This document shows positions 18,505 through 27,343 of a stretch of 64,000 nucleotides of DNA, piece after piece. A model generated the notes under the pieces. The model saw only the letters and a list, made by a program, of their open reading frames with translations. It was not told the origin of the DNA and made no database searches. Source of the DNA: Curvibacter microcysteis. GTDB lineage: Bacteria; Pseudomonadota; Gammaproteobacteria; Burkholderiales; Burkholderiaceae_C. The DNA is taken from assembly GCF_028649455.1 (NCBI RefSeq), contig NZ_JAQSIO010000003.1, positions 434,001-498,000 of the forward strand. The letters run 5' to 3'. The position numbers were made by a program, and so were the translations under genes. Position 1 is the first letter of the stretch. Each line of letters opens with the position of its first letter.

Positions 18505-19109
18505 GCCACGCGCAGCCCCGCATCGGCGTCTTTGGTGGGGCTTTTGATCCGCCCCACCTGGCGCATGTGGCCCTGGCCGGCGCGGCCTTGACGCAGCTGG
18601 GACTGACCCGGTTGCACATCCTGCCCACGGGCCGGCCCGCCCACCGCAGTCGCCCTGTGAGCGCTGGCGAACACCGGCTCGCCATGGCCCGTCTGGCTTT
18701 TGCCGAACTGCCGGATGTGGTGGTCGACGCGCGCGAATTTGCACGCTCTGGCCCCAGTTACACCGTCGACACCCTGGACGAATTGCAGGGCGAATACCCC
18801 GGCTCACAACTGGTTTTGATCATCGGTGGCGACCAAGCTGCGGCCTTTCCGCAGTGGCACCGTTATCAGGACATTTTGCACAAAGCTATAATTTCGGTAG
18901 CTGGCCGCGAAAATTCTGCGAAGGCCGGCGGTCTATTTGAGCTCCAACATCCCCCGGGAGGGCGATGGGAGCCGCTGCAATGGCCCCTCATGTCCGTGAG
19001 TGCAACGGACATCAGGTGGCGCGTCGCCTCAGGTCTGGACATTCACCATCTGGTTCCAGCCGGCGTTGCGCGCTATATTGAACAACATCATCTTTACAAA
19101 TCCGCCTGA
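18495..19109 (+). CDS. nadD: Nicotinate-nucleotide adenylyltransferase
   Basis: A 204-residue nucleotidyltransferase that adenylates nicotinate mononucleotide in NAD synthesis. The ATP-binding motif [12 protein letters not shown], the [10 protein letters not shown] segment and the C-terminal SVSATDIR (ISSTxxR-like) motif are present. The start is GTG at 18495, overlapping hemF by 10 bp; this gives [15 protein letters not shown], and no better start is visible. The stop shares one base with the rsfS start. A TATAAT box lies inside the gene at 18887-18892 and may serve rsfS. Confidence 0.95.
   Translation: MGLSHAQPRIGVFGGAFDPPHLAHVALAGAALTQLGLTRLHILPTGRPAHRSRPVSAGEHRLAMARLAFAELPDVVVDAREFARSGPSYTVDTLDELQGEYPGSQLVLIIGGDQAAAFPQWHRYQDILHKAIISVAGRENSAKAGGLFELQHPPGGRWEPLQWPLMSVSATDIRWRVASGLDIHHLVPAGVARYIEQHHLYKSA
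18887..18892 (+). promoter_or_regulatory. Possible internal -10 box for rsfS
   Basis: A perfect TATAAT lies within nadD, about 217 bp before the rsfS start, in a locally AT-rich stretch. It forces the rare ATA codon (Ala-Ile-Ile) in a high-GC gene. The -35 region (TTATCA, 18 bp upstream) is weak, so this is only a candidate promoter. Confidence 0.3.
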
Positions 19110-19813
19110 TGACCACCTCCACGGACTCCACCGCCAAAAAAGACATCCAGAAACTCCAGCGGGCCATCGTCGATGGCCTGGAGGACGTGAAGGCCCAAGA
19201 CATCCAGGTGTTCAACACCGAAGCCCTGTCGCCGCTGTTTGAGCGTGTGATCGTGGCCTCGGGCACCTCGAACCGCCAGACCAAGGCCCTGGCCGGCAGC
19301 GTGCGCGATGCTGTGCGTGAAGCCGGCTTCAACAAGCCCCGCACCGAAGGCGAAGAAAACGGCGAATGGATCATTGTGGACTGCGGCCAAGCCGTGGTGC
19401 ATGTGATGCAGCCCGCCATTCGCCAGTACTACCGCTTGGAAGAAATTTGGGGTGCCACCCCGGTTCGCTTGAAGCTGGGCGCGCCCAAGCCTGAGGTCGA
19501 AGCCAAGCCCGCAGCCAAGAAGGCTGCAGCCAAAAAGGCCGCTGCCAAGAAGGCGGCGCCTGTGGCCACCACCCCGGCCAAGGCCGCGGCTCAGGCCGCT
19601 AAGGCGCAAAAGGCCGAAAAGGCGGCCCCGGCCAAGTCGGCTGCCAAGCCGGCCGCCAAGACCAGCGCTGCCAAGCCCACCGCTAAGACGCCTGCCAAGA
19701 AGACGGCACCGGTCAAGGTGGTCAAGGTCGGTACGCCCGTGGCCGGTCTGCCCAAGGCTGGCGCGCGCAAGACGACGGCTGCGCCGGCTCGCAAGAAGCC
19801 CGCCAAGGGCTGA
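19109..19813 (+). CDS. rsfS: Ribosomal silencing factor RsfS with a histone H1-like C-terminal tail
   Basis: Residues 1 to about 123 are a complete RsfS (Iojap) domain, which binds ribosomal protein uL14 and blocks subunit joining in starved cells; seen are [32 protein letters not shown] and YYRLEEIWG. The usual protein ends about there. This one has a further 110 residues made almost only of Lys, Ala, Pro and Thr, with KKAAA repeats, resembling histone H1-like proteins. The reading frame is open through the tail, with no sign of a sequencing frameshift. The ATG at 19109 overlaps the nadD stop by one base, and rlmH follows after 11 bp. Confidence 0.95.
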   Translation: MTTSTDSTAKKDIQKLQRAIVDGLEDVKAQDIQVFNTEALSPLFERVIVASGTSNRQTKALAGSVRDAVREAGFNKPRTEGEENGEWIIVDCGQAVVHVMQPAIRQYYRLEEIWGATPVRLKLGAPKPEVEAKPAAKKAAAKKAAAKKAAPVATTPAKAAAQAAKAQKAEKAAPAKSAAKPAAKTSAAKPTAKTPAKKTAPVKVVKVGTPVAGLPKAGARKTTAAPARKKPAKG

Positions 19814-19824
19814 TCCCGCGCGCC

Positions 19825-20292
19825 ATGAAGTTGGTGATTGTGGCGGTCGGGCAGCGCGTGCCCGACTGGGCCCAGACGGCCTGGGACGACTATGCCAAAC
19901 GCTTCCCCTTCGAATTGAAGGTGGAACTCAAGGCGGTCAAGACCGAGCCGCGCGGCTCCAAGACCCTGGAGACGCTGTACGCCGCGGAACGCGAGCGCAT
20001 CGAGGCGGCGATTCCCCGAGGCGCGCGCATTGTGGCCCTGGACGAACGTGGCACCTCGCTGACCACGCTGGCGCTGGCGAGCAAACTCAAAAACTGGCAG
20101 CTTGAAGGCGATGACGTCGCCCTCGTGATTGGCGGGCCCGACGGCTTGGATCCGGCGTTTCGCCAAGCGGCCCATGAGCGCATTCGCCTGTCTGATCTGA
20201 CCCTGCCGCACGCCATGGTGCGCGTGTTGCTGATTGAGCAGCTGTACCGGGCCTGGTCGGTCAACGCAGGTCATCCTTACCACCGCGAGTGA
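19825..20292 (+). CDS. rlmH: 23S rRNA pseudouridine1915 N3-methyltransferase
   Basis: A 155-residue SPOUT methyltransferase that methylates pseudouridine 1915 of 23S rRNA in assembled 70S ribosomes, using SAM. The knot region is visible as [13 protein letters not shown] and [18 protein letters not shown], and it ends with the family's HPYHRE. The length is standard. It follows rsfS by 11 bp, the order seen in many proteobacteria, linking two factors that act on the joined ribosome. A 75-bp gap separates it from maf. Confidence 0.97.
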   Translation: MKLVIVAVGQRVPDWAQTAWDDYAKRFPFELKVELKAVKTEPRGSKTLETLYAAERERIEAAIPRGARIVALDERGTSLTTLALASKLKNWQLEGDDVALVIGGPDGLDPAFRQAAHERIRLSDLTLPHAMVRVLLIEQLYRAWSVNAGHPYHRE

Positions 20293-20367
20293 GTTCCCCC
20301 GGGTGCCTGCCCATCCCCGGCAGGGACTCGGCATGGCAACCCTGTTTTTCTGGCTGGAGTCCCTCTG

Positions 20368-20988
20368 ATGGCGAAGTCTGACTTTCTTTACCTGGCCTCC
20401 CAAAGCCCACGCCGGCGCCAGCTGCTGGAGCAAATTGGCGTGGCGCATCAGCTGCTGCTGCCCAATGTGGACGGCGACCTGGGTGAAGACGCCGAGGGCC
20501 TGGAGGCGGTGCGCCCAGGTGAAGCGCCGGCATCCTATGTCGAACGCGTCACTGGGCTCAAGCTGGACGCGGCGCTGGCGCGCCTGAAGCGCCGCGGTCT
20601 GCCGCCGGCAGCGGTGCTGTGCTCAGACACCACCGTGGCCTTGGGGCGTCGGATCTATGGCAAGCCGGATGACGCGGCCCATGCCCAGGCCATGCTGGCC
20701 GAACTGGCGGGGCGCACGCACCGTGTGCTGACGGCGGTGGCGGTGCAGCAAGGGCGCCGACGGCTCTGCGTCGTGAGCGAATCCAAGGTCACTTTCGCCC
20801 CCATGACTTCGGCCCAGATCAAAGCCTATGTCGCCAGCGGCGAACCCTTGGGCAAAGCCGGTGCCTATGGCGTGCAAGGCCAAGCGGCGGCCTTCATCTC
20901 GAAGTTGAGTGGCAGCTATTCGGGCATCATGGGACTGCCCGTGTTCGAGACCGCCCAGCTGCTGCGCACGCTGGGCTGGAAGCTCTGA
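20368..20988 (+). CDS. maf: Maf-family nucleoside triphosphate pyrophosphatase (YhdE-like)
   Basis: A 206-residue Maf protein that hydrolyses non-canonical or excess nucleotides to monophosphates. The N-terminal LASQSPRRRQLLEQIG motif, the catalytic CSDTTVAL stretch and GKAGAYGVQGQAAAFI are conserved. The DTTVA version is of the YhdE type, reported to prefer dTTP and UTP, as opposed to the m7GTP-specific YceF type. The ATG at 20368 follows a GGAG site. A hairpin with a T-run sits directly after the stop and before rng. Confidence 0.94.
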   Translation: MAKSDFLYLASQSPRRRQLLEQIGVAHQLLLPNVDGDLGEDAEGLEAVRPGEAPASYVERVTGLKLDAALARLKRRGLPPAAVLCSDTTVALGRRIYGKPDDAAHAQAMLAELAGRTHRVLTAVAVQQGRRRLCVVSESKVTFAPMTSAQIKAYVASGEPLGKAGAYGVQGQAAAFISKLSGSYSGIMGLPVFETAQLLRTLGWKL

Positions 20989-20992
20989 TCCC

Positions 20993-21015
20993 AGGCGCGC
21001 TGAGCGCCTTTTTTA
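20993..21015 (+). terminator. Rho-independent terminator between maf and rng
   Basis: AGGCGC-GCTGA-GCGCCT forms a perfect 6-bp stem and is followed by a run of Ts (TTTTTTAT). It ends only about 17 bp before the rng start codon, so it would either end the yebC-maf transcript or act as a partial block on rng. Confidence 0.7.
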
Positions 21016-21031
21016 TTTCGGAGACCAAGCC

Positions 21032-22516
21032 ATGCAACAAGACATCCTGATCAACTGGTCGCCCCAGGAAACCCGGGTCGCCGTGATCGAAAACGGGGCC
21101 GTCCAGGAGATGCACATCGAACGTCCGCTGGAGCGCGGTCTGGTCGGTAATGTCTACCTGGGCAAGGTGACCCGGGTCTTGCCCGGCATGCAGTCGGCCT
21201 TCATCGACATTGGCCTGGACCGTGCCGCCTTTTTGCATGTGGCCGATGTCTGGCAAAAACATGCCGAAGGCGAAGCCCCGCCCCCGCGCCAAAGCCAGCC
21301 CCTGGTGCCCATCGAGCGCCAGGTGTTCGAGGGGCAAGCCCTGATGGTGCAGGTCATCAAGGACCCGATTGGCACCAAGGGCGCCCGCCTGTCCACACAG
21401 ATCAGCATCGCTGGGCGCTTGCTGGTGTTTTTGCCGCAGGACGAACATGTGGGTGTGTCGCAAAAGATCCTGCCAGGCGAGCGCGAAGCCTTGCGTTCAC
21501 GGCTGCAAGCCCTGGTGGGTGAGAAGGCCACGGGCGGCGGCGGCGGCTTCATCCTGCGCACCAATGGCGAGGACGCCAGCGATGCCGAATTGGCGGAGGA
21601 CATTGCCTACTTGCGCAAGGCCTGGGCACGCACCAAGGACGCGTCGCTGCGGCTGCCGCCAGCCTCGCTGTTGCATGAAGACTTGAACCTGCTGCAGCGT
21701 GTGCTGCGCGATCTGGTGGGCGAGCAGACCCAGACCATCCGCATCGACTCCAAAGAGCAGTCCGAAAAGCTGCGGGCCTTTGGCCAGGAGTTCATGCCCT
21801 CGGCGGTGGCCAAGCTCCAGCACTACAAAGGCGAGCGCCCCATCTTTGACCTGTTTGGTGTCGAAGAAGAAATCGCCCGTGCCCTGGGGCGCCGCGTGGA
21901 CTTGAAGTCGGGCGGCTACCTGATCGTGGACCAGACCGAGGCCTTGACCACGGTGGACGTCAACACCGGCGGCTACGTGGGCGCGCGCAATTTCGATGAC
22001 ACCATTTTCAAGACCAACCTGGAAGCCGCGCAGGCGATTGCGCGTCAACTGCGTTTGCGCAACCTGGGCGGCATCATCATCGTGGACTTCATCGACATGG
22101 CGCGCGAGGACCACCGGGAAGCGGTGCTGGGTGAATTCCGCAAGCAACTGGGCCGCGACCGCGTCAAGACCATGATCGGTGGCTTTTCGCAGCTGGGCCT
22201 GGTCGAAATGACCCGCAAGCGCACCCGCGAGTCCCTGGCCCACATGCTGTGCGAGCCCTGTGCTTTGTGCCACGGCTCGGGCCAGGTCAAGACGCCGCGC
22301 AGCGTGAGCTACGACATCCTGCGCGAGATCTTGCGCGAGGCGCGCCAGTTCAACCCGCGCGAGTTCCGCATCGTCGCCTCACCCAATGTGGTGGAGTTGT
22401 TCCTGGACGAGGAGAGCCAGCACTTGGCAGGCCTGTCGGATTTCATCGGCAAGCCCATCTCGCTGCAGGCCGAGAGCGCCATGGGGCAGGACCAGTACGA
22501 CATCGTGCTGTTGTGA
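21032..22516 (+). CDS. rng: Ribonuclease G
   Basis: A 494-residue endoribonuclease of the RNase E/G family, used in 16S rRNA 5' maturation and mRNA decay. It has the N-terminal DILINWSPQETRVAV start, an S1 domain (VGNVYLGKVTRVLPGMQSAF), the DNase I-like catalytic region with TVDVNTGGYVG and IIIVDFIDM, and the Zn-link CEPCALCHGSG that joins subunits. The length matches RNase G, without the long scaffold tail of RNase E. The ATG at 21032 follows GGAG at a normal distance; the in-frame codon further upstream lies inside maf. Confidence 0.97.
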   Translation: MQQDILINWSPQETRVAVIENGAVQEMHIERPLERGLVGNVYLGKVTRVLPGMQSAFIDIGLDRAAFLHVADVWQKHAEGEAPPPRQSQPLVPIERQVFEGQALMVQVIKDPIGTKGARLSTQISIAGRLLVFLPQDEHVGVSQKILPGEREALRSRLQALVGEKATGGGGGFILRTNGEDASDAELAEDIAYLRKAWARTKDASLRLPPASLLHEDLNLLQRVLRDLVGEQTQTIRIDSKEQSEKLRAFGQEFMPSAVAKLQHYKGERPIFDLFGVEEEIARALGRRVDLKSGGYLIVDQTEALTTVDVNTGGYVGARNFDDTIFKTNLEAAQAIARQLRLRNLGGIIIVDFIDMAREDHREAVLGEFRKQLGRDRVKTMIGGFSQLGLVEMTRKRTRESLAHMLCEPCALCHGSGQVKTPRSVSYDILREILREARQFNPREFRIVASPNVVELFLDEESQHLAGLSDFIGKPISLQAESAMGQDQYDIVLL

Positions 22517-22530
22517 GCGGGGGCAGGCAC

Positions 22531-23334
22531 ATGGCAACCAGCACGGCATGCGCGACCTGGCGACATCAGGCTTTGGGCGCGCAGTTGTTGACAGCCCAGC
22601 TCGGCGGAGAGCGGCCTTTGTTGTACCTCAGCCCCTTGTCGGCTTGCCAGCCCTTGCAGCCCGCGCGCGGTGGTGTGCCGGTGCTGTTCCCCCAGTTCGC
22701 GCAGTGGGGTCCGGGCCGCAAACATGGGTTTGCGCGTCAGCTGGACTGGCAATGGGTGGGCCCCGACGAACCGGAGGCGGACCGCTTGAGTTATGGGCTG
22801 GACGTGTTGCCCGGCCAATGGGACGGCTGGCCCCATGCCGCGCAGTTGCGGCTGGACACCCGGCGCTGGGCCGACAGCCTGGATTGGTCGCTGCAGGTGC
22901 GCAACACGGGCCAAAGTGCCTTTGACTGGAGTGGCGGCCTGCACCCCTATTGGGCGGTGGAGGATGTGTGGGCGACCGAATTGGATGGCTTGCAAAGCTG
23001 CCCAGGGCGGGATCAGCTCAGCGGCCTGGCCTTGTCCCCACAGGCGGCGCCTTGGCGCTGGGGCCAGGAGGGCATGGAATGCCTGTTCGATGGCCTGCCT
23101 GACTTGACCCTTCGGTGTGCCACGCACGAACTGCAGTTGTCGGGCAGCGGTTTCACGCAATGGATGGTGTGGAACCCAGGCGCGGCGCTGGCGGCTGGCC
23201 TGACCGATTTGCCGCCGGGCGACGAGCGCCGGTTCATCTGTGTGGAGCCGGTCTGTGCGAGCCGGCCGCAGCACCTGGCGCCGGGGCAGACCTTCACCGG
23301 CACCTTGTCCGTGCGTTGGCAGGCGCGGTCCTGA
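22531..23334 (+). CDS. Aldose 1-epimerase family protein (D-hexose-6-phosphate mutarotase-like)
   Basis: A 267-residue protein of the YeaD-type branch of the galactose mutarotase superfamily, which interconverts alpha and beta anomers of hexose 6-phosphates. Family stretches include GGVPVLFPQFAQWGP near the N terminus, GGLHPYWAV in the middle with the catalytic-type His, and the C-terminal FICVEPVCASRP with the expected Glu. The ATG at 22531 lies 14 bp after rng. It is convergent with msbA, with 21 bp between the stops and no obvious terminator. Confidence 0.88.
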   Translation: MATSTACATWRHQALGAQLLTAQLGGERPLLYLSPLSACQPLQPARGGVPVLFPQFAQWGPGRKHGFARQLDWQWVGPDEPEADRLSYGLDVLPGQWDGWPHAAQLRLDTRRWADSLDWSLQVRNTGQSAFDWSGGLHPYWAVEDVWATELDGLQSCPGRDQLSGLALSPQAAPWRWGQEGMECLFDGLPDLTLRCATHELQLSGSGFTQWMVWNPGAALAAGLTDLPPGDERRFICVEPVCASRPQHLAPGQTFTGTLSVRWQARS

Positions 23335-23355
23335 AGGTTTCAGTCCTGATTTGAC

Positions 23356-25146
23356 TCAGTCCGCAGCGGCGGCGGCGCTGTGCCCGCTTTGGGTTTGCAG
23401 CCGGGCGTAGAGGCCTTGCTGGGCCAGCAACTCGGCGTGGGTGCCTTGCTCGGCAATGCGGCCATCGGCCATCACCACCACGCGGTCTGCGTGTTCGATG
23501 GTGGACAGGCGGTGCGCGATCACCACCGTGGTCCGGCCGGCCATCAGTCGGTTCAAGGCCTCTTGCACCAGGCGCTCGGACTCGGTGTCCAGTGCCGAGG
23601 TGGCTTCGTCCAGGATCAGGATCGGCGCGTCCTTGTACAGGGCGCGCGCAATCGCCAGGCGTTGGCGTTGCCCGCCCGAGAGCTGATTGGCGTTGTGGCC
23701 CACCGGGGCGTGGATGCCGGCGCTCTGGCGCGCCAGGTAGTCGCCCAGATTGGCAGCTTGAAGACAAGCCAGCACGCGGGCTTCGTCCACAGGCTGGCCC
23801 ATGGCCACGTTCTCGGCAATGCTGTCGTTGAACATCACCACATCCTGGCTGACCAGGGCGAACTGTTGCCGCAAGGCGCCCAGTTGCCAGTCTTCCAGCG
23901 GCATGCCATCCAGCAAGACCTGGCCGGCTTTGGGGCGCACAAAGCGCGGCAACAAATTGGCGAGGGTGGTCTTGCCAGAACCCGAGGGGCCGACCAACGC
24001 CACCACCTCGCCCGGGCGGATGTTCAAGCTCAGCTGGTCCAGTGCAGGCGGGCCGTCGGCCAGGTACTGAACCGTGACATCGCGCAGCTCCAGCTGGCCT
24101 TGGACGCGTGCCTGGGTGTGATGGCCTTCGGTCTCCGGTTGCACCTGCTCGATCAGGGCCAGCCCACGCTCCAGTGCGGCCAGGCCGCGCGTGAGCGGGT
24201 TGGCGAGGTCCGCCAGGCGTCGGATCGGGGCGATCAGCATCAGCATGGCCGTGATGAAGGCCACAAAGCCGCCCACGGTGATGGCGGCTTGGTCCTGGTT
24301 GGCGCCCGCCTGGCGGCCTTGCCACAGGGCCACGCAAATCACGGTGCTCAAAGCGCCTGCCGACAACAACTGGGTCAGTGGCGTCATGGCCGAGGACGCG
24401 ATCGTGCCCTTGATGGCCAGGCCGCGCAGGCTTTGGCTGAGCCGTTCAAAGCGCCCGGCTTGGGCTGCTTGGGCGCCGTGCAGGCGCACCATGCGGTGGG
24501 CCAGAACGTTTTCTTCCACCACATAGGCCAATTCGTCGGTGGCGGCTTGGCTGGCCTTGGTCAGGGTGTAGAGCCGGCGCGACAAGGTCTTCATGACCCA
24601 GGCCACGCCCGGCACGACCACCCCCACGATCAGGGTCAGCTGCCAGTTCAGGTACAGCAGGTAGCCCAACAGCGCCAGCAGGGTGAAACCATCGCGCGAG
24701 AAGCCCAGCGCTGACTGCACCAGCAACTGGGCGCCGGTTTGCACCTCGTACACCACCGTGTTGGACAGGGCGCTGGCACTTTGCTCGCGGAACAGGCGCA
24801 AATCAGCACTCAGCAGGCGTTGAAACAAGTCCTTGCGCAGTCGCATCATGCCGTCATTGGCGATGCGAGCCAGTGCGTACTGGGCCACAAACTGGGCCAG
24901 GCCGCGCACGGCAAACAGCCCCAGCAAGGCCAGCGGCACAAACCACAGCGGCAGCGTGCCCTTGGTGAAGCCTTGGTCCAGCAGGGGTTGCATCAGCGCG
25001 GGAATCAAGGGTTCCGTGCCGGCACCCACCAGGGTGGCCAACACGGCCATGCTCCAGGCCAGGCCTTGGTGGCCGAAATACGCGTTGAGACGGGCCAGTC
25101 TTTGGCGCAGGGGCAGGGTGGGTTGGGGGGCGTCGGGATGGGGCAT
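23356..25146 (-). CDS. msbA: MsbA-type lipid A/lipid exporter ABC transporter
   Basis: A 596-residue half-transporter with an N-terminal six-helix membrane domain (about 25-325) fused to an ATPase. Walker A is GPSGSGKTT, the signature LSGGQRQRLAIARAL, Walker B ILILDEATSALD, and the switch His lies in VIAHRLSTIEHAD. This fits MsbA, which flips the lipid A-core across the inner membrane; a multidrug exporter of the same fold is less likely but cannot be excluded by eye. The ATG at 25144-25146 is clear. It is divergent from tolB across a 243-bp gap. Confidence 0.9.
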   Translation of the reverse strand: MPHPDAPQPTLPLRQRLARLNAYFGHQGLAWSMAVLATLVGAGTEPLIPALMQPLLDQGFTKGTLPLWFVPLALLGLFAVRGLAQFVAQYALARIANDGMMRLRKDLFQRLLSADLRLFREQSASALSNTVVYEVQTGAQLLVQSALGFSRDGFTLLALLGYLLYLNWQLTLIVGVVVPGVAWVMKTLSRRLYTLTKASQAATDELAYVVEENVLAHRMVRLHGAQAAQAGRFERLSQSLRGLAIKGTIASSAMTPLTQLLSAGALSTVICVALWQGRQAGANQDQAAITVGGFVAFITAMLMLIAPIRRLADLANPLTRGLAALERGLALIEQVQPETEGHHTQARVQGQLELRDVTVQYLADGPPALDQLSLNIRPGEVVALVGPSGSGKTTLANLLPRFVRPKAGQVLLDGMPLEDWQLGALRQQFALVSQDVVMFNDSIAENVAMGQPVDEARVLACLQAANLGDYLARQSAGIHAPVGHNANQLSGGQRQRLAIARALYKDAPILILDEATSALDTESERLVQEALNRLMAGRTTVVIAHRLSTIEHADRVVVMADGRIAEQGTHAELLAQQGLYARLQTQSGHSAAAAAD

Positions 25147-25265
25147 CGTAGGGGGGGATTCTACGGGCCCGCTTCGCCGAGGCTGGAGGCCTGCGGGGCG
25201 CAGGATCGTCCGGCCACTTCACGCACTCTTTACCCTGAGGCCAGGGCGAAGGTCAAACCGCTGCG

Positions 25266-25278
25266 GTGTACAGTACAC
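25266..25278. promoter_or_regulatory. Perfect palindrome in the msbA-tolB divergent gap
   Basis: GTGTACAGTACAC is a perfect 13-bp odd palindrome. It is followed on the plus strand by GTGACA (25284-25289) and TAACAT (25309-25314), a weak -35/-10 pair with a 19-bp spacer that could serve tolB. The binding protein is unknown. Confidence 0.35.
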
Positions 25279-25389
25279 ATTTTGTGACAGTGCTTTTTGG
25301 GCAGTGTGTAACATAGCTCCTTTTGTCGCGGCGACCGATCACCAGCCGCCCCGGCCAATTCCCGTGTTGTCACCTGACCACCACTGCGA

Positions 25390-26709
25390 ATGAACCTCCA
25401 AAGCCCCGTTTCTTTCTCCCCCTCTTCCTCACCCTTTGCCGCGCGCCGGTCCGTTTTGGCGGCGCTGGCCCTGTCGGTGGCTGGCCCGGCGCTGGCTCAG
25501 TTTCGAGTCGAAGTGTCCGGTGTGGGCCTGACCCAATTGCCCATCGCCGTGGCGCCCTTCAAGGGTGAAACGGCGATGCCGCAGCGTCCGGCCGCGATCA
25601 TCCAGGCCGATTTGGAGCGCAGCGGCCAGTTCCGCCCCGTGGACGCTTCCGGCCCTGCGCTGGATGAAACCACCCGGCCTGAGATGAGTTTTTGGCGCCA
25701 ACGCAGCACCGACTCCCTTGTCACCGGCAGCATCACCCGCTTGGCAGATGGCCGCTACGACGTGCGCTTTCGCCTGTGGGATGTGGTGCGTGGGCAGGAC
25801 CTGGGGGGCCAGAGCTACGCCGTGCCTCAAGCCGATTTGCGCCTGGTGTCGCACCGCATCGCTGACTTTGTCTACGAAAAACTCACGGGTGAAAAAGGTG
25901 TTTTCTCCACCCGCGTGACCTATGTGACCAAGGCTGGCCAGAAGTACAACCTCTGGGTGGCTGATGCCGATGGTGAAGGCGCCCAGTCGGCCCTGACCAG
26001 CCCGGAGCCCATCATTTCGCCGGCCTGGTCCCCGTCGGGCGGGCAGATCGCCTATGTGTCCTTCGAGTCGCGCAAGCCGGTGGTGTATGTGCACGATGTG
26101 GCCAGCGGCAAGCGCCGTTTGATCGCCAATTTCAAGGGCTCGAACAGCGCCCCCGCCTGGTCGCCCGACGGGCGCCAGTTGGCCGTCACCCTGACCCGCG
26201 ACGGCGGCAGCCAGCTCTACACCATCGACGCGGTCAACGGTGGCGAGCCGCGCCGCCTGGTGCAAAGCAATGGCATTGACACCGAGCCGGCCTACGCGCC
26301 GGACGGCAAGACCATTTACTTCGTCAGCGACCGAGGCGGCGCGCCGCAGATCTACCGGGTGGCGGCGGGCGGCGGCAGCGCCGAGCGCGTGACCTTCACG
26401 GGCAGCTACAACATTTCGCCCACCTTGAGCCCAGACGGGCGTTGGCTGGCGTACATCTCCCGGGTGTCCGGGGCCTTTAAGCTGCATGTGATGGAACTCA
26501 GCAGTGGTTCTGTCACGGCCATCACCGACACTTCGGCAGACGAGTCCCCCAGTTTTGCCCCCAACAGCCGCCTGTTGGTCTATGCCACGCAACAGGGTGG
26601 TCGTGAGGCCCTCATGACCACCACCCTGGACGGCAAGATCAAGGCGCGTTTGGCGGGGCAGGGCGGTGACATCCGTGAGCCCGATTGGGGCCCGTTCCAA
26701 AAATCTTGA
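25390..26709 (+). CDS. tolB: Tol-Pal system protein TolB
   Basis: A 439-residue periplasmic protein that links Pal to the inner-membrane Tol complex during cell division. A signal peptide ends near ALAQ (residue 37). An N-terminal alpha/beta domain (to about 170) is followed by a six-bladed propeller with WSPDG/YAPDG/LSPDG repeats (WSPSGGQIAYVS, WSPDGRQLAVT, YAPDGKTIYFVS, LSPDGRWLAYIS). The ATG at 25390 gives a longer n-region than usual. It is followed by pal and cpoB; tolQRA are not in this window. Confidence 0.96.
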   Translation: MNLQSPVSFSPSSSPFAARRSVLAALALSVAGPALAQFRVEVSGVGLTQLPIAVAPFKGETAMPQRPAAIIQADLERSGQFRPVDASGPALDETTRPEMSFWRQRSTDSLVTGSITRLADGRYDVRFRLWDVVRGQDLGGQSYAVPQADLRLVSHRIADFVYEKLTGEKGVFSTRVTYVTKAGQKYNLWVADADGEGAQSALTSPEPIISPAWSPSGGQIAYVSFESRKPVVYVHDVASGKRRLIANFKGSNSAPAWSPDGRQLAVTLTRDGGSQLYTIDAVNGGEPRRLVQSNGIDTEPAYAPDGKTIYFVSDRGGAPQIYRVAAGGGSAERVTFTGSYNISPTLSPDGRWLAYISRVSGAFKLHVMELSSGSVTAITDTSADESPSFAPNSRLLVYATQQGGREALMTTTLDGKIKARLAGQGGDIREPDWGPFQKS

Positions 26710-26792
26710 GGAGCGCCAGGCCATCAGGCCCAGCCTCTTTTCTTTGACTTCTCAGCTTCGGCTGTTCTCCTTCTTTTTTTCAGGAGTTTTTC

Positions 26793-27335
26793 ATGATTCA
26801 ACGTTTTTCTCTCACTTTGATAGCCGCCGCTTTGGTGGCGGGTTGCAGTTCTGGCGTCAAGCTGGACCAAGCCCCCGTTGAGGAGCGCAACACCGGTGCC
26901 GTGAGCACCAGCGGCAGTGGCACCGGCAATGGCGCGGGCACCTCGCAAAGTGCGGTTGCAGGCGTCGACCTGTCGGCCAACGCCAACAAGAATGCCGGCC
27001 CGGCCGGTGTTGAGCGCATCGTGTACTTCGATTACGACAGCTACACCGTCAAGCCCCAGTTTCAATCGCAGCTGGACGCCCATGCCCGCTTCCTGAAGGC
27101 CAACAGCGCTCGCAAGGTCGCCCTGGAAGGTCACACCGATGAGCGCGGTGGCCGTGAATACAACCTGGCCCTGGGTCAAAAGCGTGCTGAAGCGGTTCGC
27201 CGTGCCCTGACTTTGTTGGGCGTGTCTGACAGCCAACTGGAAGCGGTGAGCTTTGGTAAGGAAAAGCCGGCTGCGATGGGTACCGATGAAGCCTCGCTGG
27301 CGCAGAACCGCCGCGTTGAAATCTCCTACCGTTGA
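26793..27335 (+). CDS. pal: Peptidoglycan-associated lipoprotein Pal
   Basis: A 180-residue outer-membrane lipoprotein. The signal peptide ends in the lipobox LVAGC with the lipidated Cys at position 18, followed by a Ser/Gly/Thr linker. The OmpA-like domain (from about 73) shows YFDYDSYTVKP and the peptidoglycan-binding GHTDERGGREYNLALGQKRA. It anchors the outer membrane to the wall and binds TolB. The ATG at 26793 follows CAGGAG. It lies 83 bp after tolB and 8 bp before cpoB. Confidence 0.97.
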   Translation: MIQRFSLTLIAAALVAGCSSGVKLDQAPVEERNTGAVSTSGSGTGNGAGTSQSAVAGVDLSANANKNAGPAGVERIVYFDYDSYTVKPQFQSQLDAHARFLKANSARKVALEGHTDERGGREYNLALGQKRAEAVRRALTLLGVSDSQLEAVSFGKEKPAAMGTDEASLAQNRRVEISYR

Positions 27336-27343
27336 GGTCTTGC

